A stretch of 64,000 nt of DNA from Paraburkholderia aromaticivorans (GTDB lineage Bacteria > Pseudomonadota > Gammaproteobacteria > Burkholderiales > Burkholderiaceae). Position numbers and translations under genes: made by a program. Below the pieces are notes generated by a model. That model saw only the letters and a list, made by a program, of their open reading frames with translations, was not told the DNA's origin and ran no database searches. The stretch is from positions 3,410,001 to 3,474,000 of the forward strand of contig NZ_CP022989.1 in NCBI RefSeq assembly GCF_002278075.1, read 5' to 3'. This document shows positions 57,319 to 64,000 of the stretch, in pieces; the stretch's first letter is position 1, and each line of letters opens with the position of its first letter.

Positions 57319-59052
57319 TCAATGCACACTGCCCTGTCTCGCGTCCGGCGCCGCGTGCTTTCGCTCTTGCGAGCACCAGGCGGCAAGCGCCTGCTCGAGG
57401 TTGAGAAACATGCGCCCATGTCCCAGCGTCTTGCCGAGCGGCGCGTTTTGCACCATGGCGAATACTTCAGGGTTCAGGCCGACGAGCCAGACGGCTATTC
57501 CGTTTTCGCGGTATTGCTTCTCCGCTTCGGTCAGCATCTTCAGTGCCGTGTATTCCAGATCGAATACCGCCCGCATATCAAGTGCGATTACCTGGGGATG
57601 CGCGCGCTCCACAAGCGGCACGATCTTGTGACCAATGTTCGAAGCGTTGACGAAGAAGATGCGCCCCTCGGGCCGCAGAAGCAGTATTCCGGGGAACTGT
57701 TCATCGTCCGGATGCTCGTCTGATACCGGGCGAAATACGTTGGTGCCACGTTTGCGGCGCAACTCATAGACGGGCGGATCGGAGACCTGATAGGCGAGCG
57801 CCGCGAGTGATACCAGAATGGCAACCAGAATACCTTTCAACGTGCCCAGCAACACGACCCCCGCGAGCGCCACGAGCGCCCAGACGAACTCGGTCCGCCT
57901 GACCGCCAGGATGGCGCGAAAATCCGCTGGTTTGAGCAGGCCGATCGAGTAAACGATCACCACGGCGGCGAGCGTCGCATGCGGCATCAGGCCGATCAGT
58001 GGTGCGAGCAGCAGCATCGTCCCCAAGGTAACGGCTGCCGTGACCAGTTCCGCCAGTTGCGTATGCGCACCCACGAGACGATTAACCGCCGTCTGGGTCG
58101 TGCCGCCGCCCGCAGGCATCGAACCCAACAGCGCCCCCGCGGCATTGCCCAGGCCTGTGGCCAGCAATTCCCGGTTCGGCAACGGCGCCGCCTCTCCGCT
58201 GTGCACGAACGCTCGTCCTGAAGCAATGGTTTCAGTAAAGCTCATCAATGCGATGCCCGCGGCAGCCGGCCATAGCTGCTCGATCAGCGAAAGGTCCGGC
58301 ATTACAAGAGAAGGCAGGCCCGTCGGAATATGACCGACGACATCGACCCCGTACTTCTGCAGTCCGAGCAGGCCAACGCCGGCAATCCCGCACGCTACCG
58401 CGATGAGCGGCGCAGGTGACTTCGGATACAGATGCTCGAGTGCGACGAGAATCGCAATCGTCACGACGCCGACGGCCACCGTCGCCAGCGATGCGTGCGG
58501 CAGCCCTGCAAAGAGCGAATACACGTTGTGAAAAAACGAACCCTTTACGACGTGAAGGCCGATCAGCTTGGGCAATTGATCGAGCACGATGACAATGGCG
58601 ATGCCGCCCTTGAACCCCGTAAGCACCGGCTCGGAAATGAAGTTCGCGACGAACCCGAGCCTGAGCAGCCCGGCGAGAATGAGCACGATGCCGACAAGCA
58701 GCGTAAGCGTAGCCGTTGCAACAGCCAGTTGTGCCAACCCGCCGCCGGGCGCAACCTGGCCGAGCGCGGCGGCGGTCAGGATTGCCAGCGTTGCGCTCGT
58801 ACTCACGCTCAGTGGCCGCGATGTGCCGAACAGAGCGTAGATCACCATGGGCACGAAAGCCGTATAGAGCCCGACCTGAACAGGAAGGCCTGCAACCGTC
58901 GCATAAGCCATGGCCTTCGGCAATACAACCGCCGATGCCGTGACACCGGCAATGACGTCCGGTTTGATCCATGACTTCTGATAGCCGCGAACCCATTCGA
59001 GCACGGGAAGATGGAGTCCGGCACCGTGGCGCGGCAAGGACCGATTGCGCAT
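57319..59052 (-). CDS. SulP-family anion transporter with STAS domain (third of three)
   Basis: SulP/SLC26 transporter of 577 residues. The membrane domain begins KPDVIAGVTASAVVLPKAMAYATVAGLP, includes GLYTAFVPMVIYALFG and runs to about residue 430. The STAS domain follows (GILLLRPEGRIFFVNASNIGHK; ALDMRAVFDLEYTALKML). A purine-rich GAGGGGGC lies 6 bp before the ATG. Site 10 is 170 bp upstream. It heads a SulP-DUF2252-unknown run. It is less similar in arrangement to the first two SulP genes and is associated with different partners, so it may carry a different anion. Confidence 0.88.
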   Translation of the reverse strand: MRNRSLPRHGAGLHLPVLEWVRGYQKSWIKPDVIAGVTASAVVLPKAMAYATVAGLPVQVGLYTAFVPMVIYALFGTSRPLSVSTSATLAILTAAALGQVAPGGGLAQLAVATATLTLLVGIVLILAGLLRLGFVANFISEPVLTGFKGGIAIVIVLDQLPKLIGLHVVKGSFFHNVYSLFAGLPHASLATVAVGVVTIAILVALEHLYPKSPAPLIAVACGIAGVGLLGLQKYGVDVVGHIPTGLPSLVMPDLSLIEQLWPAAAGIALMSFTETIASGRAFVHSGEAAPLPNRELLATGLGNAAGALLGSMPAGGGTTQTAVNRLVGAHTQLAELVTAAVTLGTMLLLAPLIGLMPHATLAAVVIVYSIGLLKPADFRAILAVRRTEFVWALVALAGVVLLGTLKGILVAILVSLAALAYQVSDPPVYELRRKRGTNVFRPVSDEHPDDEQFPGILLLRPEGRIFFVNASNIGHKIVPLVERAHPQVIALDMRAVFDLEYTALKMLTEAEKQYRENGIAVWLVGLNPEVFAMVQNAPLGKTLGHGRMFLNLEQALAAWCSQERKHAAPDARQGSVH

Positions 59053-59211
59053 AACCGTGCCCCCTCAGGACGCGAAGCGTTACCGGCAGGCGCGAACGTT
59101 GTCCGTAGTGCCGATGGGCGAGCAGGATTTCTCCTTCTTGCCTTCTCCACAACACGGCGCCCCGAGCGGCCAGCCTCGATCTTCAAGCGTAGAGCGTGCG
59201 CGGGACGATGC

Positions 59212-59231
59212 GCATCGGACCAAGGTCTTAG
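59212..59231. promoter_or_regulatory. GGACCTTGGTCC-type site 10 (third SulP unit)
   Basis: Read on the minus strand: CTAAGACCTTGGTCCGATGC. Centred 170 bp upstream of the SulP start in a 485-bp divergent region shared with site 11; no gene seen there. Confidence 0.76.
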
Positions 59232-59331
59232 ATGGTCCGGTATCCGCCACGTCCGGATCATCAGACCTCTGCGCCTCTGCCACGCGGCGATCCGCGCGCA
59301 TCGGTCGCCGGCGCCGCAGAGCCGCGCTCTC

Positions 59332-59351
59332 CAATACGACCATAGTCTGAT
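59332..59351. promoter_or_regulatory. GGACCTTGGTCC-type site 11 (glycine-zipper gene side)
   Basis: Read on the minus strand: ATCAGACTATGGTCGTATTG, a weaker copy 120 bp from site 10 and 195 bp upstream of the glycine-zipper gene. Confidence 0.64.
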
Positions 59352-59537
59352 TGCGCACGAGCCTCGTGAAACGCAATGATGAACGCGATCCGGTCACTTC
59401 CGCGCTGGAGCAGGACTGCACGCGTCATCTGACACGCCGGCCAGCACGAGACAGGGTCGCCACCGTCCAACCTCCGCCGTGGCGGTGGCCGCGTGACCAC
59501 CCGTTTGTATCGGCGAAGACTCGAGCAAGGAGTTGCC

Positions 59538-60011
59538 GTGAATAACTTAACGAAGTGCTGTATTTGCGCTGCGTTGGCCGGCGGGTTGTCATTCGAAGGA
59601 GGCGTAGAGGCCAAACCCATCGCCTATCCGTCGAAGGGACAAAGCCAGCAGGTGCAGCAGCAAGACGACGCCGCGTGTTACTCGTGGGCGAAAAGCAATA
59701 CAGGTATCGACCCGGTTGCGGTCGCCAACACCCCGCCTCCACCTTCAGGCCCCGCGGTAGGCGGTGGCGAGCGCGTCCAGGGTGCGGCGCGTGGCGCGGC
59801 CGGCGGCGCAGTGGTCGGCGCAATCGCCGGCGATGCAGGCAAAGGCGCGGCGATCGGCGCGACGGCGGGCACGGTGGTCGGTGGATCGCGTGCGCGCCAG
59901 AACCGGCGCGCGGCCGGGGCGGCCGCCCAGTCACAGACTCAAGGCGCGATGGATACCTTCAATCGCGCCTGGGGCGCGTGTATGGAAGGCCGTGGGTACA
60001 CCATCAAGTGA
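59538..60011 (+). CDS. Glycine-zipper (YMGG-like) exported protein
   Basis: A 157-residue exported protein. The start is the GTG at 59538 with AAGGAG 5 bp upstream, giving a short signal region (CCICAALAGGLSFEGGVEA). A Gln-rich stretch precedes a glycine zipper (GAARGAAGGAVVGAIAGDAGKGAAIG), typical of YMGG-like membrane-inserting domains. The end CMEGRGYTIK recurs in related proteins. Role unknown, probably envelope stress related. It is 97 bp before another exported-protein gene and likely cotranscribed. Confidence 0.78.
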   Translation: MNNLTKCCICAALAGGLSFEGGVEAKPIAYPSKGQSQQVQQQDDAACYSWAKSNTGIDPVAVANTPPPPSGPAVGGGERVQGAARGAAGGAVVGAIAGDAGKGAAIGATAGTVVGGSRARQNRRAAGAAAQSQTQGAMDTFNRAWGACMEGRGYTIK

Positions 60012-60108
60012 GCCACTGCCCGAAGGCGAGGCTCAACGCTTCCCGATGACGGCATCCCATTACCGACTCCGTGGCGAGACGTGCCCGGGGGTCCAAGGAG
60101 AGAGCATC

Positions 60109-60696
60109 ATGACCAACAAGAAACTGATCATCGTCGCGACGCTCGCGGCCCTTGCACAAGCGGGATTCGCCGAGACAGACCCCAGCGTGGCCATCAAAAG
60201 CGCGCCGGGCCAGGTGTCCGTCACGGGATCGGTCAAGACAACGTCGACGGTGGTCGGCATAGAAGCGGACACGCGCACGGTCTGGCTAAAAGATGCGAAA
60301 GGCAAAGTCGTGCAACTCGTAGTGGGTGAGGAAGCACATAATTTCAGCCAGCTCAAGCTCGGCGACCACGTCACGGCTGAATACACTCAGGCGCTCACCG
60401 TCACGCTGAAAAAAGGCAGTGCGCCACTCTCCGCGAGTGAAAGTCAGAACATCTCGCGCGCACCGCTTGGCGCGAAGCCTGGGGGAACGGCCAGTCGCGA
60501 GGTGACGGTCATGGCCAATGTCACCGCGGTCAATCATCAGACCGGCCTCGTGACCCTGCGAGGACCGCAAGGCAATTCACTGGACCTGATCGTGCAGGAC
60601 CCCGACCAGCTCAAGTTGATCAAGAAAGGCGATCAGGTGCAGGTGGTGTACAACGAGGCCGTCGCCATTTCTGTGGAGCCCGCGGCGGTCAAGTGA
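60109..60696 (+). CDS. Exported protein with two tandem beta-domain repeats
   Basis: A 195-residue protein with a signal peptide (KLIIVATLAALAQAGFA) and two similar 60-residue units. The first runs through VSVTGSVKTTSTVVGIEADTRTVWLKD and LGDHVTAEYTQALTV. The second runs through VTVMANVTAVNHQTGLVTLRG and KGDQVQVVYNEAVAI. The pattern is an OB-like or small beta-barrel fold. AAGGAG precedes the ATG at 60109. Not recognised by name; it follows the glycine-zipper gene. Confidence 0.7.
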   Translation: MTNKKLIIVATLAALAQAGFAETDPSVAIKSAPGQVSVTGSVKTTSTVVGIEADTRTVWLKDAKGKVVQLVVGEEAHNFSQLKLGDHVTAEYTQALTVTLKKGSAPLSASESQNISRAPLGAKPGGTASREVTVMANVTAVNHQTGLVTLRGPQGNSLDLIVQDPDQLKLIKKGDQVQVVYNEAVAISVEPAAVK

Positions 60697-60823
60697 TCGC
60701 CGGGCGCCGTGCCCCCTGCAGGCCGCGATTCGGCCGCGCTCGGCGCCCTTCTCCCTCCCCCACTGACCAGGCGCGAAGCGGCACGACCTGAATACATGGC
60801 ATGGCGGATGACCTCGGCAGCCA

Positions 60824-60843
60824 GCGTCGGACCAAAGTCTTAT
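60824..60843. promoter_or_regulatory. GGACCTTGGTCC-type site 12 (arc operon)
   Basis: Read on the minus strand: ATAAGACTTTGGTCCGACGC. Centred 241 bp upstream of arcA in a 379-bp gap with no gene. No canonical FNR/ANR box (TTGAT-N4-ATCAA) was seen in this interval. Confidence 0.74.
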
Positions 60844-61075
60844 TGTGTGCGTTGCCTTTCGAGCCCACATTGTACGAAGGGCAATCGAGCCGCTGGCCGA
60901 TGAAGAAACGCGTTCATATCTCATCCCACCTCGGCCATTCATTCGCACGGTGCTCCCGCCGCCGACACGCCTCGTGCCGCACACGGCATGTTGTCGCCTG
61001 GCGCGTCGACCGTGCCTGTCGTCGGGTCGATGGTCGGCGGTGCGACATTCCTCGCTCTCTAACATGAGGAGACAC

Positions 61076-62335
61076 ATGATGACCATGGAAAAGACCGCAT
61101 TCGGCGTTCACTCTGAAGTGGGCAAATTACACAAAGTGATGGTGTGCTCGCCCGGGCTTGCTCATCAACGACTGACGCCCAGCAACTGCGACGAACTGCT
61201 CTTTGACGACGTCATGTGGGTCAGTCAGGCAAAACGCGATCACTTCGACTTTGTCACGAAGATGCGTGAGCGCGGCGTCGACGTCGTCGAGATGCACAAC
61301 ATGCTGACGGAGACCGTGCGCAACCCCGAAGCACTGGGCTGGATACTCGATCGCAAGATCCGTACGGACACGGTGGGTGTCAGCCTTGCACCGGAAGTGC
61401 GCCAGTGGATCGAGGGACTCGAGCCGCGCGCCATCGCTGAGTTCCTGATAGGCGGCGTGGTGGCCGAGGACGTGCCCGACACCGAGCACAGCGGCATCCT
61501 GAAGATGTACAGGCAGTATCTGGGCTATTCGAGCTTCGTTCTGCCGCCTCTGCCCAATACGCTCTTCACGCGCGATACGACATGCTGGATCTACGGCGGT
61601 GTGTCGCTGAATCCCATGCATTGGCCCGCTCGTCGCCAGGAGACGCTGCTGACTTCCGCCATCTACAAGTTTCATCCTGACTTCGCCTGAGGAGACTTCC
61701 AGATCTGGTACGGCGATCCGGACAAGGATCATGGGTCAGCCACGCTGGAGGGTGGCGACGTGATGCCGATCGGCAACCGCGTGGTTCTGGTCGGCATGGG
61801 CGAACGCACGACGAGACAGGCCATCGGCGAACTTGCCCAGGCGCTGTTCAGTAAAGGCGCGATCGACCGGATCGTCGTTGCGGGCCTGCCAAAGTCACGC
61901 GCTGCGATGCATCTCGATACGGTGTTCAGCTTTTGCGATCGCGACCTCGTCACGATCTTCCCCGAGGTCGTCCACCAGATCGTTGCCTTTTCGGTGCGCC
62001 CGGACGAATCGAGCACCTCCGGGCTCACGATTCGCCGCGAAGAGAAGCCGTTTGTCGACGTAGTCGCCGAGGCACTCGGTCTGCCTCGTTTGCGCGTGGT
62101 CGAGACCGGCGGCAACAGTTTTGCCGCGGAAAGAGAACAGTGGGACGACGGTAATAACGTGGTCTGCATCGAGCCCGGCGTCGTAGTGGGCTACGACCGG
62201 AACACCTATACGAATACGCTGCTACGCAAAGCCGGCGTGGAGGTCATTACGATTGCGGCCAGTGAGTTGGGGCGCGGCCGGGGCGGCGGTCATTGCATGA
62301 CATGTCCGATCAGCAGGGACGCAGTCGATTATTGA
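61076..62335 (+). pseudogene. arcA: Arginine deiminase arcA interrupted by an in-frame TGA
   Basis: Would convert arginine to citrulline and ammonia, the first step of the deiminase pathway. The whole frame is 420 codons, the usual length. It starts at ATG 61076 (or 61079) after GAGGAG. At codon 205 (61688-61690) a TGA interrupts [18 protein letters not shown], where homologues read through (KFHPEFANADFEVWYGDP in Pseudomonas, from memory). The frame continues intact on both sides to the catalytic end [18 protein letters not shown]. Upstream has Asp in FTRDT; Glu in EGGDV, His in AMHLDTVF and the nucleophilic Cys lie after the stop. Without readthrough the product is inactive. A restart at ATG 61760 would lack the catalytic Glu. 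Confidence 0.88.
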
Positions 62336-62404
62336 AACGCACCCTGAGGCCCATCAGGCAACCCGACTACCTCCTGCCGCACTCATCTCAGACGGAGAAG
62401 CATC

Positions 62405-63415
62405 ATGGCCTTTAATCTGCGAAACAGAAGTCTGCTTAGCCTCGTGCATCACACCAGCCGGGAACTGCGGTATCTGATCGATCTTTCCAGGGACCTCAAG
62501 CGCGCGAAATATACGGGAACGGAGCAACAGCACCTGAAAGGCGTAAACATCGCGCTGATATTCGAAAAGAGTTCGACCCGCACGCGTTGCGCGTTCGAGG
62601 TCGCCGCGTACGATCAGGGCGCCAACGTCACTTATATCGATCCGAGTTCGTCGCAAATCGGCCATAAGGAAAGCATGAAAGATACAGCCCGGGTGCTCGG
62701 GCGCATGTACGATGCGATCGAATATCGGGGCTTCAAACAGGAGATCGTCGACGAACTCGAACGATATGCCGGCGTACCCGTGTTCAACGGCCTGACCGAC
62801 GAATACCACCCCACGCAAATGCTGGCGGATGTGCTGACCATGAGGGAGAACACCGACAAACCGCTCCCCGCCATCAGTTACGCGTATCTGGGCGACGCTC
62901 GCAATAATATGGGAAACTCGTTGCTGCTGATCGGCGCGAAGCTCGGCATGGACGTGAGGATCGGCGCGCCGAAAGCGCTCTGGCCGCTTGACGAGCACAT
63001 TGCCATGTGCCGGCGGTTTGCCGAAGAAACGGGAGCACGTTTAACGCTGACCGAAGATCCGAAGGCTGCGGTAAAGGGCGTCGATTTCGTTCACACCGAC
63101 GTGTGGGTATCGATGGGCGAGCCGGTCGAAGCGTGGAAAGAGCGCATTCACATGCTTCTGCCCTATCAGGTCAATATGGAACTGATGAAAGCAGCCGATA
63201 ATCCTCAGGTCCGGTTCATGCACTGCCTGCCTGCGTTTCATAATAGCGAAACCAAGGTCGGCAAGCAGATCGCCGCCCAGTATCCGAATCTCGCGAACGG
63301 CATCGAAGTCACGGAAGAAGTCTTCGAATCGCCGTTGAACATTGCATTCGAACAGGCAGAGAACCGGATGCATACGATTAAAGCCATTCTCGTCTCGACA
63401 CTTGCGGACCTCTGA
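62405..63415 (+). CDS. arcB: Ornithine carbamoyltransferase, catabolic (ArcB)
   Basis: Converts citrulline and phosphate to ornithine and carbamoyl phosphate in the deiminase pathway. The 336 residues fit. The carbamoyl-phosphate motif is [25 protein letters not shown] and DVWVSMGE are conserved, and the ornithine-site loop is [10 protein letters not shown]. Context between arcA and arcC and the length support a catabolic enzyme. GGAGAAG precedes the ATG, 69 bp after arcA. Confidence 0.95.
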   Translation: MAFNLRNRSLLSLVHHTSRELRYLIDLSRDLKRAKYTGTEQQHLKGVNIALIFEKSSTRTRCAFEVAAYDQGANVTYIDPSSSQIGHKESMKDTARVLGRMYDAIEYRGFKQEIVDELERYAGVPVFNGLTDEYHPTQMLADVLTMRENTDKPLPAISYAYLGDARNNMGNSLLLIGAKLGMDVRIGAPKALWPLDEHIAMCRRFAEETGARLTLTEDPKAAVKGVDFVHTDVWVSMGEPVEAWKERIHMLLPYQVNMELMKAADNPQVRFMHCLPAFHNSETKVGKQIAAQYPNLANGIEVTEEVFESPLNIAFEQAENRMHTIKAILVSTLADL

Positions 63416-63478
63416 TCCGGCGGGACGGGTTTTCATTCACGGTCGTGCCCACGCGGGACCGTCACTCGGGAGCGCATC

Positions 63479-64000
63479 ATGCGGATAGTCGTGGCATTAG
63501 GGGGGAATGCGCTGCTGCGCCGTGGCGAGCCAATGACCGCGGAAAACCAGCGCGCCAACGTGCGAATCGCAGCGGAACAGATTGCGCAGATCGTGCCGGA
63601 CAACGAAATTGTCATCGCGCATGGCAATGGGCCTCAAGTCGGTCTGCTCGCGCTGCAAGGCGCGGCCTATAAAGACGTGGAAACCTATCCTCTGGACGTG
63701 CTGGGCGCGCAAACCGAGGGGATGATCGGCTATATGATCGAACAGGAGCTAGGCAACCTGCTGCCCTACGAAGTGCCTTTCGCCACGCTTCTGACACAGG
63801 TCGAAGTCGACGCGGCCGATCCCGCGTTCGAACATCCCACCAAGCCCATCGGCCCCGTCTATACGAGGGAAGAAGCCACGCGTCTCGCCGCAGAGCGAAA
63901 CTGGACGATCGCCCCCGACGGCGACCGGTTCCGCCGTGTGGTCGCAAGCCCGCGTCCAAAGCACATATTCGAAATACGGCCGATCAAGTGGTTGCTCCAG
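63479..64000 (+). CDS. arcC: Carbamate kinase, N-terminal part (runs off the right edge)
   Basis: Makes ATP from carbamoyl phosphate and ADP, the energy-yielding step of the pathway. From the ATG at 63479 there are 174 codons to the window end without a stop. [15 protein letters not shown] is the family start. [17 protein letters not shown] and [13 protein letters not shown] follow. A purine-rich GGGAGCG precedes the ATG, 63 bp after arcB. The C-terminal third lies outside the window. Confidence 0.95.
   Translation, partial: MRIVVALGGNALLRRGEPMTAENQRANVRIAAEQIAQIVPDNEIVIAHGNGPQVGLLALQGAAYKDVETYPLDVLGAQTEGMIGYMIEQELGNLLPYEVPFATLLTQVEVDAADPAFEHPTKPIGPVYTREEATRLAAERNWTIAPDGDRFRRVVASPRPKHIFEIRPIKWLLQ

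Noticed and set aside
60697..61075. FNR/ANR-type site before the arc operon
   Set aside because: No TTGAT-N4-ATCAA-like sequence was found there; the only palindrome seen is site 12.
61688..61690. Selenocysteine at the arcA TGA
   Set aside because: Arginine deiminases do not use selenocysteine, the position is not catalytic, and I could not identify a SECIS-like hairpin right after the codon by eye.
17000..64000. Genomic island borders, insertion sequences, integrase genes or CRISPR arrays
   Set aside because: No transposase, integrase, tRNA-flanked repeat or regular spacer array was seen. The block looks accessory by content only, and no transfer boundary can be shown.

Overview
The window looks like a chromosomal segment of a Burkholderia or Paraburkholderia (Betaproteobacteria, Burkholderiales). 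The evidence is high GC, the conserved order tig-clpP-clpX-lon-hupB-tRNA-Val-tRNA-Asp-ppiD, an adjacent DUF2339/DUF3999 pair, and DUF3300/DUF2950 and SYLF-lipoprotein families common in that group. The species cannot be fixed from the sequence alone.

Layout. Positions 1-8 kb are core proteostasis genes on the minus strand (ppiD, two tRNAs, hupB, lon, clpX, clpP, tig), each unit closed by a clear intrinsic terminator. Positions 8-17 kb hold glycerate kinase, a MarR regulator, the DUF3999/DUF2339 membrane pair with repeat-rich linkers, a small unknown protein and a BamA/D15-like outer-membrane protein.

From about 17 kb to the right edge the window becomes one accessory block of stress, transport and anaerobic-energy genes. 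It contains an ornithine decarboxylase with a PotE-like antiporter fused to a solute-binding domain, and an AdiA-type arginine decarboxylase. It also has a DUF3300/DUF2950/lipoprotein/DUF2254 set, three SulP-STAS anion transporters, a PiT phosphate transporter with a small RRM protein, a SYLF lipoprotein, and an RND efflux system fused operonically to pqiABC. The rest is a FixL/FixJ-like two-component system plus a stand-alone receiver, PPK2, a VIT-like membrane protein, DUF2252, several unknown genes, and an arcABC arginine deiminase operon whose arcA carries an in-frame TGA.

Main discovery. Twelve copies of one imperfect palindrome (core GGACCTTGGTCC) lie between 22.1 and 60.8 kb. All are intergenic, and most lie 78-241 bp before a start codon. 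They precede nearly every transcription unit of the block and occur in pairs at three divergent promoters. The core resembles the DevR/DosR dormancy box of mycobacteria. The encoded FixJ-like regulator has a NarL/DevR-like recognition helix, and its partner kinase keeps residues that align with the haem-binding histidine and distal arginine of FixL. I infer a contiguous hypoxia or energy-limitation regulon controlled from inside the cluster. It would couple arginine/ornithine catabolism (acid resistance, ATP from carbamoyl phosphate), polyphosphate and phosphate handling, anion transport and envelope maintenance.
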